Positions 39,558 to 49,674 of a DNA stretch of 64,000 nucleotides are shown piece by piece; within the stretch, counting starts at the first letter, position 1; each line of letters opens with the position of its first letter. Below the pieces are notes generated by a model. That model did no database searches and was not told where the DNA came from. It saw only the letters and a program-made list of their open reading frames with translations. The DNA is from Desulfobulbus elongatus DSM 2908. GTDB lineage: Bacteria > Desulfobacterota > Desulfobulbia > Desulfobulbales > Desulfobulbaceae. A program made the position numbers and the translations under genes. The stretch lies in the NCBI RefSeq assembly GCF_000621145.1, contig NZ_JHZB01000005.1:1-64000 (forward strand), read 5' to 3'.

Positions 39558-39782
39558 TCAGTTGTCGATGGGCTCGGGATTGCAGAGATACCGCTTTTCT
39601 TCCGCCACCTGACCGCAGGTAGTGCAATAGAACTGCACAGTGGCGGTCTTGTCCCGGCACGCGTGCCGGGTGCCGTTGCCCGCGATGTCGCAAAAGGTGC
39701 CGCTGGCGGCCGTATCGCACGGGCTGCACAGGTGGCCGGGTGTCTCCGCCGCTGCCCCGCAGGTGGTGCACACAAACGCCAT
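39558..39782 (-). CDS. Small Cys-rich zinc-ribbon-like protein
   Basis: This 74-residue protein has paired CxxC motifs: CTTCG near 5-9, CSPC near 19-22 and CTTCG near 53-57, plus three further cysteines. This suggests one or two structural zinc sites. GGAGGGTACATC places a good ribosome site before the ATG at 39782. It is transcribed away from the DAC-like gene across a palindromic promoter region. The function is unknown. Confidence 0.7.
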   Translation of the reverse strand: MAFVCTTCGAAAETPGHLCSPCDTAASGTFCDIAGNGTRHACRDKTATVQFYCTTCGQVAEEKRYLCNPEPIDN

Positions 39783-39819
39783 GATGTACCCTCCAGTTAT
39801 TTGATAATGGTTCTCGATG

Positions 39820-39944
39820 CCAGTATCGGCATGATTGTATTCCTGTCAAGGGGCAACGTCCGCCCAACCCGCCGCGCCGGCAGGAACAGGTGCGGCGGGT
39901 TGGGCGGAAATCGCCTTGACGCTCCGGTATCCTGTCTGTACTGT
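39820..39944. promoter_or_regulatory. Symmetric divergent promoter with nested palindrome
   Basis: Leftward promoter: TTGACA (39849-39844), 18-base spacer, TACTGG (39825-39820). Rightward promoter: TTGACG (39916-39921), 17-base spacer, TACTGT (39939-39944). Between them lies a 17-bp perfect inverted repeat (39859-39875 / 39892-39908, arm TCCGCCCAACCCGCCGC). The outer 7-bp arms GTCAAGG / CCTTGAC (39845-39851 / 39914-39920) overlap both -35 boxes. The layout suggests one operator controlling both genes, or a strong hairpin. Confidence 0.6.
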
Positions 39945-39998
39945 GACCCTGAATGGCTTGCCGACAAACAGACGTGACCGGAAAGGAATGAGTGCCAG

Positions 39999-41471
39999 AT
40001 GACATCAGGGAACCCGTTGATGCTGCCCATGAACGACCGGGTCCGGCAGTCGTTTGTCCGCCGTTGCGTCAGCGACATCCTCAACGGCCTCAGTGACGGG
40101 CTGACCCATTTTTCCGGCGCGAGCCGGGCGGCGGTCATTTTCGCCCTCCGGCCGGACAGCCCGATGCTGCTGTGCGATCCCCAGAATCTGCTCAAGGGGC
40201 ACGAGCCGATCTGCAAAAGTCTGTATCTCGACAATCAGAGCTGGCGGACCAACGAGAAGGTCCGATTCGACCGGAAGCACTACGCCGAAATCATCCCGAT
40301 CAAGGATCCGGGACTGGCGGGTCTTTTGTCCCATGGCGGCTATTCGGGATCGGTCTTTTTTCAACAGTGGTTCACCGAACAGCATCCCGACCTCTGTGCC
40401 ACCGGGCCGACCGAGTGCTGGCTGGAGCATGCGGTCTGGCGATTTTCCCACGATCTCGCCAACGATGCGGAGTTGTACACCGGTATCTCGGGATATTTTC
40501 TCAAGGAATACGCCACGCATGCGGTCCGGGACCACATCATCGACCTGATGAACGTGCAGCTCGGCTGGGACACCTCCATGCGGATTTATCCCATCCTGGA
40601 CGCCGTGCTGATGATTTCCGAAACCCAGGAGGAGGGGTCCTGGGCGGAGGGGCGCCTGCTTTTCGTCGATCCCGGCATGCTCGACCAGTTGCATTTTCTG
40701 GTCAAGTTTCAGGAAGAATTGCGGCCGCAGTTGATCAACTACAAGCATGTGCGCAAACTGCTGCTCACCGTCGAGCGTTCGGGCCGCTCCCTGGTCAGCG
40801 ACGGGCGGGCCATCTTGGGCATCTGCGACGATACCCTGCCGTCCTTCTCCATTTGCGCGGATTTCCGCGGCCGGTACGGGTTTCTGAAGGTGAACCGCGG
40901 CAAGGTGTGCAGTTTTGCCGACGGCAGATTCTCCTCGACCACCTATCAAGCCAAGCTGGTTCAGTTGGAGGAACTGCTGCTGGAGTCGGAACTCAAACGA
41001 TTCGACTGTTATTTCATTTTCAAGATCGTGGTCAGCCTGGTGCAGCATGCCCAGCGCCGCAAACACGGCTGCGCGGTCGTCATCGATCTCAATGAACGCC
41101 CGGTCCGGATTTCGGGACAGACCCTCTCGCCGCCCCTGGATCTGCGCAAACCCTACACCCTGAAGCTGACCAAGTCGCTGGCCAAGGTGGATGGCGCGAT
41201 CCACATCGGCGCGGACATGCATCTGCACGGCTTTGCCTGCCTGCTCGACGGACGGGCCTTCGAGGGGGAGGACCTTGCCAGGGGGGCGCGCTACAACTCG
41301 GCCCTGCGGTTCACCGCCGAGCATCCCAAGATCATCGTGGTGGTCGTTTCCTCGGACCGGCCGGTTTCCGTCATCCACCAGGGGATGGATATCCAGGGGG
41401 CCTGCGCGTGGACCCAGCAGGGCGGCTGCATGTATCATCTCGACCGCCTGGACTACTGGGTCGGCTTGTAG
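39999..41471 (+). CDS. DisA_N/DAC-fold protein with altered catalytic motif
   Basis: This protein has 490 residues. The C-terminal about 130 residues look like a diadenylate cyclase (DAC) domain: DGAIHIGADMHLHGFACLL (DGA motif at 398-400), then a segment where the canonical RHR is replaced by RYNSA (431-435), then IIVVVVSSDRPVSVIHQG, like the usual vSEEtG.Isv strand. The preceding about 360 residues have no family I can name and may be a sensor region. With His and the second Arg changed, c-di-AMP synthesis is doubtful. The gene is driven by the rightward half of the palindromic promoter. Confidence 0.65.
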   Translation: MTSGNPLMLPMNDRVRQSFVRRCVSDILNGLSDGLTHFSGASRAAVIFALRPDSPMLLCDPQNLLKGHEPICKSLYLDNQSWRTNEKVRFDRKHYAEIIPIKDPGLAGLLSHGGYSGSVFFQQWFTEQHPDLCATGPTECWLEHAVWRFSHDLANDAELYTGISGYFLKEYATHAVRDHIIDLMNVQLGWDTSMRIYPILDAVLMISETQEEGSWAEGRLLFVDPGMLDQLHFLVKFQEELRPQLINYKHVRKLLLTVERSGRSLVSDGRAILGICDDTLPSFSICADFRGRYGFLKVNRGKVCSFADGRFSSTTYQAKLVQLEELLLESELKRFDCYFIFKIVVSLVQHAQRRKHGCAVVIDLNERPVRISGQTLSPPLDLRKPYTLKLTKSLAKVDGAIHIGADMHLHGFACLLDGRAFEGEDLARGARYNSALRFTAEHPKIIVVVVSSDRPVSVIHQGMDIQGACAWTQQGGCMYHLDRLDYWVGL

Positions 41472-41524
41472 CCGGTCGCTCGCCCGGTGCCGCCGTCGCA
41501 GTGTTTCGGGCGTGCCGTCGGCCG

Positions 41525-42250
41525 CTAGCGGGTATAGTCCCGCACTTCGGGCTTGCCCTGGACGGTGAAGGCGGTATCGACGAGTTCCTGCAATCTGCCC
41601 CGGCAGGTGTGCACGGCCGGCAGGTCCGGAATGGCTGGCAGGAGCGTTTCGGCCCCGATCGGGGTGGCGAGCCGCATTTTTCCCGCCAGGGCGCTGTCCC
41701 GCTGCGGCGAGAGACCGCCCACCATCGGCCCTTCCTCCTGCATGGCCCCGCCGTCCAGACGGCGAAGAAATCCCATCATGGTGCCCAGGTCGTTGTTTCG
41801 GTGGAATTCGTCGATTTCAGCGGCAATGGTCTTGCCTTCCTCGACGAGTCGCCTGAGGGTGGCGGTGTAGGTTGCCACCCCTGCCCGCAGCCGGTCGTAG
41901 AGGTCGAAAAAGAGGTGGCGGAAGCGGGAGCGGCGGGTGAGGCCGTGGATGAGCTGCCCCTTGAACAGCCGCTGCCGGATGGTCGGCGAGCTGAGGAGGT
42001 AGGGATCGAGAAACACCTGGTCGCGCATGCCGGTCAGGCGGAAGAAGTCATGGATCAGGGATTCCCGCCCCAGGAGGATGTAGAGCCTGATCAGATCGAA
42101 TCCCACCTCGTTTTCCAGTTGGCGGTAGGCCTCCCGAAGATGCCGGCTGTACTGCTGGCTGTCCTCCTCGATCATCTTGCGGAAGCCGAAATAGCGATCC
42201 GCCATCTCCTTCTTGATTTCCAGGGCGAGCGTGCCTTCCAGGTCGTGCAT
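41525..42250 (-). CDS. Conserved-looking hypothetical protein
   Basis: This 241-residue, largely alpha-helical cytoplasmic protein starts MHDLEGTLALEIKKEMADRY, with charged helical segments such as RLYILLGRESLIHDFFRLTG and FRHLFFDLYDRLRAGVATY. No motif allows a family name. It is convergent with the DAC-like gene, and its stop lies 53 bases from that gene's stop. The 238 bases between it and dnaG hold only short inverted repeats such as ATGCT-a7-AGCAT (near 42365). Confidence 0.65.
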   Translation of the reverse strand: MHDLEGTLALEIKKEMADRYFGFRKMIEEDSQQYSRHLREAYRQLENEVGFDLIRLYILLGRESLIHDFFRLTGMRDQVFLDPYLLSSPTIRQRLFKGQLIHGLTRRSRFRHLFFDLYDRLRAGVATYTATLRRLVEEGKTIAAEIDEFHRNNDLGTMMGFLRRLDGGAMQEEGPMVGGLSPQRDSALAGKMRLATPIGAETLLPAIPDLPAVHTCRGRLQELVDTAFTVQGKPEVRDYTR

Positions 42251-42488
42251 GCGTCAATCCGTCGTGCGCCTCCGCGAAAAGGGGAGTGGGAAAGGAACGG
42301 ACCGGAGCGGAAGGGCGTCGCACCTTCCTTTTCCTGCTTGTCCATTGCCACCATAAATGACAATGCTAAAAAAAGCATGCGGGATCGTCGCCGTCGACCG
42401 GCCGATACACCGCTCTTCCCGTCGGGGCGAAGGCCACCCGGCCCGCGCCGGGGAAAAGATACAAAGCGAAGTACGCGAATGAACAGGT

Positions 42489-44285
42489 ATGACCATTTCA
42501 GCGAGTCGTGAGCAGATCAAGAATACCGTCAAGGAGGCCGCCGATATCGTCCAGGTGATCGGCGAGGTGGTCGAACTGAAACGGGCCGGCAACCGCCTGA
42601 CCGGGCTCTGTCCGTTCCACAACGAAAAGACGCCCTCCTTCACGGTCAATCCCCAGGGGCAATTCTTCCATTGCTTCGGCTGCGGCGAACACGGCGATGT
42701 CTTCGCCTTTGTGATGAAGTATCATCGCATGGAGTTTCCCGAGGCGCTCAAGACCCTGGCGCAGAGATACGGCATCGAGCTGGCGGAGCGGCAGCTGACC
42801 GAGGCGGAAAAACTCCAGTTACGCCGGCGCGAGGCACTGTACGAGGCCAACGAGGCGGCGGCGGTCGTCTATCAGCAGTGCCTGCGCCACCCAAAACTGG
42901 GCAAGGTGGCGCGGACCTATCTTGAGCAGCGGGGCGTGCCGGCCGCGATCGTCGAGCGCTACCGTCTGGGGTGTGCGCCGGACCCGGAACAGGCCGGCTG
43001 GAGCTATCTCGCCGAGCAACTGCTGGCCAAGGGCCTGTCCATTGACACCCTGATGCAGTCGGGGCTGGCGGTCGGCAAGGAACGCGGCGGCCACTATGAC
43101 CGTTTCCGTTCGCGGGTCATGTTTCCCATAGCCGACATGACCGGGCGGATCGTGGCCTTCGGCGGCCGCATCCTGGGTGATGGCAAGCCCAAGTACATGA
43201 ATTCGCCCGAGAGCCCGATTTTCGAAAAGAGCCGGCTCCTGTTCGGACTCCATCAGCATCGGGATGCCATCCGCAAAAAGCGCCGCGCCCTGGTGGTCGA
43301 GGGGAATTTCGATCTGCTCCTGCTCGCCGTGCACGGTATCGACAATGTGGTCGCCCCTCTGGGCACCGCCTTGACCCGTGATCACATCCGCACCCTGCGC
43401 GGCTACGGCGACGAGGCGGTTTTGCTGTTCGACGCCGACGCGGCCGGCCTGAAGGCGGCCATGCGCAGCATCCCCTATTTCCTCGCCGAGCAGGTCGAGG
43501 GGAGGGTGGCCCTGCTACCGGCCGGCCACGATCCCGATTCCTATGTCCGTGCCGAGGGACCGGCGGCGATCGCCGCCCTGGTGGAAACGGCCCGCCCTCT
43601 GGCCGAATTCGCCTTTGATGCCCTGGTGCGGACGCACGGATTGACCCTGACGGGCAAAAACAGGATCATCGCGGAACTGAAGGAACTCATCAGGGAGTCG
43701 ACCCTTCCCGAGCAGCGGGCCCTGATGGTGGCCCATTTCAGCGAAAAATTGGGAGTGGCGCCCACGTATTTCCAGTCCGGCCGACCAACGGTGCGCCCGA
43801 GCGCCGCTGCCGAAGCGGCGTCCCCCTCCGAGGGGCTTGCCCGTCTGCCCATGCAGGAGCGGCAAGTAATCGATTTTCTCGTCCTCTATCCCGAATACTT
43901 CGACGAGCTCCTCCAGGCCGGCCTCGCGGATGTGGTCCGGGAACCCACCGCGCTCCGGCTGATCGAGCTGATGGCGCAGATGGACGGGACCGTCTCCCGG
44001 CAACCCGAGCAGGTGCTCGCGTATGTCGCCGATACGCAGGACCGCGCCTACCTCGTGCAGGTGCTCACCAAGGGATTGCCGCATGAGACCGGTCAGCAGG
44101 AACAGGCCCGAACCATGTGCGATGAACTGGTGCGCTGGCTGCGCGCGGCTGTGCACAAGCGGACCGTGGCTGAGTTGCAGGAGGAGATCCATCGGGCTGA
44201 AAGCCTTGGGAATACAGGGTTGTTGATGGAATTGATCCGTCGGAAACAGGAAATGGAACAAAAAAAGAAGGGCTTTTTAATTTAA
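42489..44285 (+). CDS. dnaG: DNA primase DnaG
   Basis: This 598-residue protein has the N-terminal zinc-binding domain with Cys41, His44, Cys62 and Cys65 (CPFH...CFGC). The primase core (YRLGCAPDPEQAGW, RFRSRVMFPIADMTGRIVAFGGR) and Toprim (VVEGNFDLLLLAVHG, LLFDADAAG) follow. The Toprim glutamate motif reads EGNFD instead of the common EGYMD. A C-terminal DnaB-interacting region follows. It makes RNA primers for replication and is next to rpoD, the usual partner. Confidence 0.95.
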   Translation: MTISASREQIKNTVKEAADIVQVIGEVVELKRAGNRLTGLCPFHNEKTPSFTVNPQGQFFHCFGCGEHGDVFAFVMKYHRMEFPEALKTLAQRYGIELAERQLTEAEKLQLRRREALYEANEAAAVVYQQCLRHPKLGKVARTYLEQRGVPAAIVERYRLGCAPDPEQAGWSYLAEQLLAKGLSIDTLMQSGLAVGKERGGHYDRFRSRVMFPIADMTGRIVAFGGRILGDGKPKYMNSPESPIFEKSRLLFGLHQHRDAIRKKRRALVVEGNFDLLLLAVHGIDNVVAPLGTALTRDHIRTLRGYGDEAVLLFDADAAGLKAAMRSIPYFLAEQVEGRVALLPAGHDPDSYVRAEGPAAIAALVETARPLAEFAFDALVRTHGLTLTGKNRIIAELKELIRESTLPEQRALMVAHFSEKLGVAPTYFQSGRPTVRPSAAAEAASPSEGLARLPMQERQVIDFLVLYPEYFDELLQAGLADVVREPTALRLIELMAQMDGTVSRQPEQVLAYVADTQDRAYLVQVLTKGLPHETGQQEQARTMCDELVRWLRAAVHKRTVAELQEEIHRAESLGNTGLLMELIRRKQEMEQKKKGFLI

Positions 44286-44493
44286 CATGTTGAAAAAAGA
44301 TACAAATCGGATAAGTTTAAAAAATTGTATTTTAGGGTGGTTTTGATGTATCTCCTGTAATTTTGGCAAGTTGAAACGAATGAGCCGTATTTTTCTCGTA
44401 TCCTTTTGATATGCTGTAATTCTTCGTTCTTCGTGGAAGGCGGGTGTGTCGAGGCATATGCCGTTGAGCGGACGGCGGTGTGAAGGAGGGGTG

Positions 44494-46092
44494 ATGGAAG
44501 CGGATAGTTTTCTTTTGGAAGATGATCAAGAACCCGAAGCATGTGCCGAAAGACCGCATCAGGGGTGGGCACGCGATACGCACGAGGAAGACGATTGGGC
44601 CATTCGCAACGGCATCGAGCGCCGTTCATCCCTGGACCGGCGCATGGGGGAGGACAGGCGGTCGGGCGACCGGCGAGGAACGGGGAGCAGCATCGATCCG
44701 ATGAACATCTACCTCCGGGAAATGGGCAGCCAGCGGTTGCTCAGTCACGAGGAGGAGATCGAACTGGCCCGCATGGTCGAAGATGGGGAAACCCGCATTC
44801 AGCAGGCGGTGCTGCGGCTGACATTGGGGGTCACCGCGCTCAACGACCTGGCCGAGAATCTGCTGCGGGGCAATGTCCGCATCAATTCGGTGATCCGCGG
44901 CTTGTCCGACAACGACGAAGAGGAGTTGACCACGGTGCGGGACGCCTTCCTCGACCAGGTGGAAAAGGCGAACGAACTCGATGCCCGGCGCCGGGAGCTG
45001 TTTCTCGAATTGAAGAAACATGCGGGCGACGGGGCCAGGGAGACCGCTTTGGTAGCCGACATCCTGGCCGTAGGCAGCAACATAGCCAACCTCTTTCAGG
45101 CGTATCGACTGTGTTCCAAGGGGTTGCTGTCGGTGGCCGACGCGGTCAAGGAATTGGCCCAGAAATTCAACAAGGTCCGGGTGGTTGCCCGCCAGCAGGA
45201 ATTGTTGCTTGCCGCCCGGCGGCATTTATTGCACCCTGAATCCGCCGAAATCAATCCCGCCGAAGTCGAGCAGCGCGTCACCCTCGAACTGGCCGAAACC
45301 ATTGGCATTTCATGGCCCGCCTTCATCCAGGTGCAGCAGGAAATCGAAATGGGGCGGGAGACCGCCAAACAGGCCAAGGATATGTTGGTCCGTGCCAATC
45401 TCCGCCTGGTGATCTCGGTTTCCAAGAAATTCATGAACCGCGGCATGCAGTTACCCGACCTTATTCAGGAAGGGAACATCGGCCTGATGAAGGCCGTTGA
45501 GAAATATGACTACAAGCGGGGCTACAAATTTTCGACCTATGCCACATGGTGGATACGCCAGGCCGTGACCCGCGGCATCGCCGACCAGGGACGGACCATC
45601 CGTCTGCCGGTGCACATGATCGAAACCATCAACCGTCTGCTCCGGTTCTCCAAGGATTTTCAGCGGGTCGAAAGCCGGGAACCGACCCCGGAGGAGATGG
45701 CGGCGCAGTTGGGTACCGACGTGGAGAAAGTGCATATCGCCCTGAAAACGGCCAAGGACGCCATTTCCCTCGATGCACCGGTCAACGATGAAGAGGATAC
45801 CCTGCTCAGCGACTTCATCGAGAATCATGCCCATCCCGATCCCCAGGACTATTCGACCACCGAAAGCCTCAAGCGATGCCTGTGCAAGGTGATGGGGTCG
45901 CTGACCCCCAGGGAGGAAAAGGTGCTGCGTATGCGCTATGGTATCGAAATCGGTTGTGACCACACCCTGGAAGAGGTCGGGCAGTGCTTTGCCGTCACCC
46001 GGGAGCGCATCCGCCAGATCGAGGCGCAGGCATTGAAAAAACTGCGGCACCCGGCGAGAAGCCAGGAACTGCTCGCCTTCATGACCGATTAG
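44494..46092 (+). CDS. rpoD: RNA polymerase primary sigma factor, short N-terminus
   Basis: This 532-residue protein has region 1.2 ([20 protein letters not shown]), a non-conserved insertion (about 110-260), region 2 ([54 protein letters not shown]), region 3 and region 4 ([27 protein letters not shown]). The N-terminal 75 residues lack a recognisable region 1.1 and instead contain an acidic stretch and repeated DRR units ([17 protein letters not shown]). AAGGAGG sits before the ATG at 44494. Its dnaG neighbour supports the housekeeping sigma identity. Confidence 0.92.
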   Translation: MEADSFLLEDDQEPEACAERPHQGWARDTHEEDDWAIRNGIERRSSLDRRMGEDRRSGDRRGTGSSIDPMNIYLREMGSQRLLSHEEEIELARMVEDGETRIQQAVLRLTLGVTALNDLAENLLRGNVRINSVIRGLSDNDEEELTTVRDAFLDQVEKANELDARRRELFLELKKHAGDGARETALVADILAVGSNIANLFQAYRLCSKGLLSVADAVKELAQKFNKVRVVARQQELLLAARRHLLHPESAEINPAEVEQRVTLELAETIGISWPAFIQVQQEIEMGRETAKQAKDMLVRANLRLVISVSKKFMNRGMQLPDLIQEGNIGLMKAVEKYDYKRGYKFSTYATWWIRQAVTRGIADQGRTIRLPVHMIETINRLLRFSKDFQRVESREPTPEEMAAQLGTDVEKVHIALKTAKDAISLDAPVNDEEDTLLSDFIENHAHPDPQDYSTTESLKRCLCKVMGSLTPREEKVLRMRYGIEIGCDHTLEEVGQCFAVTRERIRQIEAQALKKLRHPARSQELLAFMTD

Positions 46093-46098
46093 CCTCCC

Positions 46099-47214
46099 TT
46101 GTCCCGCCCTCCGGCCGCCGAAGACTGGTTGACCCTCTCGTTGCTTCCCGGCCTGGGATGCACCCTGATCAACCGCCTCGTTCGCTGGCTTGGATCGCCG
46201 GCGGCAGTCCTTGATGATCCGTCCGGTCTCCGGTCGCGTCCCGGTATCGGTCCTCGACTGGTCGACATCCTGAGCGACACCCGGCAGAGAGCTGCGGCCC
46301 GGCAGCGCGCCCGTGACGAATTGCGTCGGCTCGGCGAGTTCGATCTCACCCTGCTGACCCCCGATTGTCCCGCCTTCCCCTCTGCCCTGCGCGTTCTTCC
46401 CGACAGCCCCGTTCTCCTGTACTGCCGTGGTGCCCTCGATTGGCTGGAGCGGCCGGCCGTGGCCGTCATCGGCTCACGGGCCGCCACCGACTACGGCCGT
46501 CGCGTCGCCACAACCTTTGCCACCGAGCTGGTGGCCGCGGGAGTGACGGTTGTTTCCGGCGCCGCCTACGGGATCGACGCCGCTGCCCACCGCGGCGCCC
46601 TGGCGGGCGGTGGCGGCACCATAGCGGTCCTCGGTTGCGGCATCGACGTGATCTATCCCCGGACCCATGCCGAGTTGTTCGGCAGCATCGCGGCCAACGG
46701 CCTCGTGCTCAGCGAATATCCGCTGGGGACACGGCCGGAAGGCTTCCGCTTTCCGGCGCGCAACCGGATCATCAGTGGTCTGGCCATGGCCGTGGTGGTG
46801 GTGGAGGCCACCGAGAAATCGGGTTCTCTCATCACCGCCCGACTGGCGCTCGACCAGGGCCGCGAAGTTTTTGCCGTGCCGGGCCGGATCGATTCCCGCA
46901 AAAGCGCTGGTACCCATCGTTTGATCCAGCAGGGCGCCCATCTGGTGCAGAGCACGGCCGACATCCTGGAGGAGTTGTCCTGGACCAGGGCGTGCATATC
47001 CGACCCGGTCGACACCGCTTTGCCGTCGCCGCTGACGGAGCCGGAACGGCGGCTGCTCGACGCCCTGGACGTCTACCCCCGTGACATCGACGCCCTCGTC
47101 CGGACTACCGGCCTGACCGTAGCCGAAATCCACGGGCTCCTGCTCCAGTTGGAATTGCAGGGACTGGTCCGCCAGGTCCCCGGCCAACAGTACGAGCGTG
47201 TCCGCACCGATTGA
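46099..47214 (+). CDS. dprA: DNA-processing protein DprA
   Basis: This 371-residue protein loads RecA on incoming single-stranded DNA during transformation. An N-terminal helix-hairpin-helix region ([13 protein letters not shown]) precedes the Rossmann-like core with [33 protein letters not shown] and [23 protein letters not shown]-terminal winged-helix-like end follows ([18 protein letters not shown]). The TTG at 46099 begins 6 bases after rpoD with no clear ribosome site, which suggests coupling or a different start. Confidence 0.9.
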   Translation: MSRPPAAEDWLTLSLLPGLGCTLINRLVRWLGSPAAVLDDPSGLRSRPGIGPRLVDILSDTRQRAAARQRARDELRRLGEFDLTLLTPDCPAFPSALRVLPDSPVLLYCRGALDWLERPAVAVIGSRAATDYGRRVATTFATELVAAGVTVVSGAAYGIDAAAHRGALAGGGGTIAVLGCGIDVIYPRTHAELFGSIAANGLVLSEYPLGTRPEGFRFPARNRIISGLAMAVVVVEATEKSGSLITARLALDQGREVFAVPGRIDSRKSAGTHRLIQQGAHLVQSTADILEELSWTRACISDPVDTALPSPLTEPERRLLDALDVYPRDIDALVRTTGLTVAEIHGLLLQLELQGLVRQVPGQQYERVRTD

Positions 47215-47329
47215 AATTCCCGGCAGTCCGTCATCGCGAATAACCGGTTTTTTTCCGGACAATCTGGTATATTTCGGGTTCACGGCAGCCAGCGCTGCTC
47301 AAAGAGCCATCTTTTCTTTCGGGAGTGCC

Positions 47330-47992
47330 ATGCGATCCCTCATGATTGCGCCCTCGATCCTTTCCGCCGATTTTTCCCGACTCGGCGAAGAGGTCAGGGC
47401 TGTCGAAGCGGCGGGAGCCGATGTCATCCATGTGGATGTCATGGACGGCCATTTCGTGCCCAACATCACCATCGGCCCCCTGGTGGTCCGTGCGGTCCGG
47501 GCGGTGACCCGGCTGCCGGTCGACGTCCATCTGATGATCACCGACCCTGATCGCTATATCCACGATTTCATTGACGCCGGCGCCGATTGGGTGACGGTGC
47601 ATGTCGAGGCCTGCACCCACCTCCACCGCACCCTGACCGCGATCAGGGAGCGGGGCAGAAAGGCCGGCGCGGTGCTCAACCCGGCCACCTCGCTCTCCAC
47701 CCTCGAATATGTCCTGACCGAGGTCGACCTGGTGATGCTGATGAGCGTGAATCCCGGCTTCGGTGGCCAGTCGTTCATCGAATCCTCGCTGGAGAAAACG
47801 AGACGGCTGCGGCAGATGCTCGACCAGGTGAATCCGGGGGCCGGCATCGAGGTGGATGGCGGCATCGGCCCCGCGACCATCGGCCGGGCGGCGGCGGCCG
47901 GAGCCAACATATTTGTGGCCGGTTCCGCGATTTATGGGCAGGAAGATTATCGGGCCATTATTTCCCGGATGAAGGAACTGGCGCGGCAGTGA
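47330..47992 (+). CDS. rpe: Ribulose-phosphate 3-epimerase
   Basis: This 220-residue TIM-barrel enzyme has [61 protein letters not shown] and [11 protein letters not shown], which include the metal and catalytic Asp residues. It interconverts ribulose-5-phosphate and xylulose-5-phosphate. The ATG at 47330 has GGGAG upstream. It is followed by pgi after 25 bases, so both sugar-phosphate genes probably form an operon. Confidence 0.95.
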   Translation: MRSLMIAPSILSADFSRLGEEVRAVEAAGADVIHVDVMDGHFVPNITIGPLVVRAVRAVTRLPVDVHLMITDPDRYIHDFIDAGADWVTVHVEACTHLHRTLTAIRERGRKAGAVLNPATSLSTLEYVLTEVDLVMLMSVNPGFGGQSFIESSLEKTRRLRQMLDQVNPGAGIEVDGGIGPATIGRAAAAGANIFVAGSAIYGQEDYRAIISRMKELARQ

Positions 47993-48017
47993 CTGCCCAA
48001 GGCAAGGGGAGACGTCT

Positions 48018-49616
48018 ATGGAATTTCGTGATTTTTCGGCATATGCAGCGGTGGGCAGACTTGCCGCCCTGGCCAAAGCCCCCCATGATCTGACTGCGGC
48101 GGCCGGATTGACTGCGCAGCGGATCGGCGCGATGAAGGCGTCGTGCTGTGGCTTCGATCTGCTGTACGCAACCCAGCGGGTCACCCCCGAGGTTGTGGAT
48201 GCCCTGCAGGAGCTTGCCGACGAGGCCGGGCTGGTTGCCGCCTGTGCGGCGATGCAGCAGGGGGCGGTGCTGAACCGCATCGAAGGATATGCCAGTGAGA
48301 ATCGGCAAGTCCTCCATACTGCCTGCCGCGATGTCTTTGCGGAACCGCCCCTGGTGCCGGCGGCCACGGCCAAGGCCCGGCGGGAACTCGATAAATTGCG
48401 AATTTTTCTTGATGAATTGGCCGACGGCACCGTCACCAATGCCCAGGGCCAACCCTTCACCACCATGGTGCAGGTGGGCATCGGCGGTTCCGACCTGGGA
48501 CCGCGCGCCCTGTATCTGGCGCTGAAGGCATACGCGCTTCCCGGCCGCGCCGCCCAATTCATCGCCAATGTCGATCCCGACGATACGGCCGAGGTGCTGG
48601 CCGGGCTCGATCTGTCGCGCACGCTCTTCAACGTCGTGTCCAAGAGCGGCTCCACCCTGGAGACCCTGACCAACGAACAGTTGGTCCGCGCCCGGCTCGC
48701 GCAGGAAGGCCTGGATCCGGCCCGGCATCTGATGGCGGTCACTGGCGAGGGCAGCCCCATGGATGACCCCGGCACGTATCTGCGGTCCTTTTATATGGAG
48801 GACTACGTCGGCGGCCGCTATTCGGCGACCTCCATGGTGGGGCTGGTCACCCTGGGGTTCGCCCTGGGATTCGAGGCGGTCATGGCAATCCTGCAAGGGG
48901 CGCACGAGGTCGACCGGGCCGCCCTGGAGCCCGACATCCGGGCGAACGTTCCCTTGCTGCTGGCGCTGTTGGGGATCTGGAATCATAATTTCCTCGGCCA
49001 TGCCACGGTGGCGGTGTTGCCGTACAGCCAGGCGCTGTCCCGATTTCCTGCCCATTTGCAGCAGTGCGACATGGAGAGCAACGGCAAGTCGGTTACCCGG
49101 CATGGAAAGGCGGTCGGGTGGCAGACCGGGCCGGTGGTCTGGGGCGAGCCGGGGACTAATGGCCAGCACGCCTTTTACCAACTGATCCACCAAGGCACCG
49201 AAGTGGTGCCGGTGGAGTTCATCGGTTTCCGCTACAGCCAGTATGGCCTCGATCTCGAGGTGGCCGGGACGAGTTCGCAGCAGAAACTGATCGCCAATAT
49301 GCTGGCCCAATCCCTGGCCCTGGCCCTGGGTAAGCGGGACGACAACCCTGCCCGGTGTTTTCCGGGGAATCGCCCCAATTCGGTCCTGATTGCCGACCGG
49401 CTGACGCCGCGGACCATGGGGGCGCTGCTGGCAATCTATGAACACCGGATCGCGTTTCAGGGATTCTGCTGGAACATCAACTCGTTTGACCAGGAAGGAG
49501 TGCAGTTGGGCAAGGTTTTGGCCACCCGACTGCTGGATCTGCTTTCGGGTAGGATGGTTTCTGCGGAGTCGACTACCCCGGAAGAGAGCATGCTGCGGCA
49601 GGCCGGAATCGAGTGA
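48018..49616 (+). CDS. pgi: Glucose-6-phosphate isomerase
   Basis: This 532-residue protein carries the signatures VGIGGSDLGPRALYLAL, SKSGSTLETLTN, GRYSATSMVGL, QQCDMESNGKSV and GTNGQHAFYQLIHQGT. The length fits the long bacterial form. It interconverts glucose-6-phosphate and fructose-6-phosphate and, with glgX here, supports glycogen/glucose turnover. GGGGAG precedes the ATG. Confidence 0.95.
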   Translation: MEFRDFSAYAAVGRLAALAKAPHDLTAAAGLTAQRIGAMKASCCGFDLLYATQRVTPEVVDALQELADEAGLVAACAAMQQGAVLNRIEGYASENRQVLHTACRDVFAEPPLVPAATAKARRELDKLRIFLDELADGTVTNAQGQPFTTMVQVGIGGSDLGPRALYLALKAYALPGRAAQFIANVDPDDTAEVLAGLDLSRTLFNVVSKSGSTLETLTNEQLVRARLAQEGLDPARHLMAVTGEGSPMDDPGTYLRSFYMEDYVGGRYSATSMVGLVTLGFALGFEAVMAILQGAHEVDRAALEPDIRANVPLLLALLGIWNHNFLGHATVAVLPYSQALSRFPAHLQQCDMESNGKSVTRHGKAVGWQTGPVVWGEPGTNGQHAFYQLIHQGTEVVPVEFIGFRYSQYGLDLEVAGTSSQQKLIANMLAQSLALALGKRDDNPARCFPGNRPNSVLIADRLTPRTMGALLAIYEHRIAFQGFCWNINSFDQEGVQLGKVLATRLLDLLSGRMVSAESTTPEESMLRQAGIE

Positions 49617-49674
49617 AGGTGGATACCCTTGTCATCGCAGTTTTGCATGGCGCGACAGTGTCTTAGATTTTTTG

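Noticed and set aside
39104-39775. Long version (223 codons) of the small hypothetical gene
   Set aside because: Only the last 66 residues look like a protein; the extension overlaps the zinc-ribbon gene and is Arg/Pro-rich noise.
44286-44493. Promoter for rpoD in the AT-rich gap
   Set aside because: Several TTGAAA-like and TATA-like words occur but none with a 16-18-base spacing; also translation runs on from dnaG.
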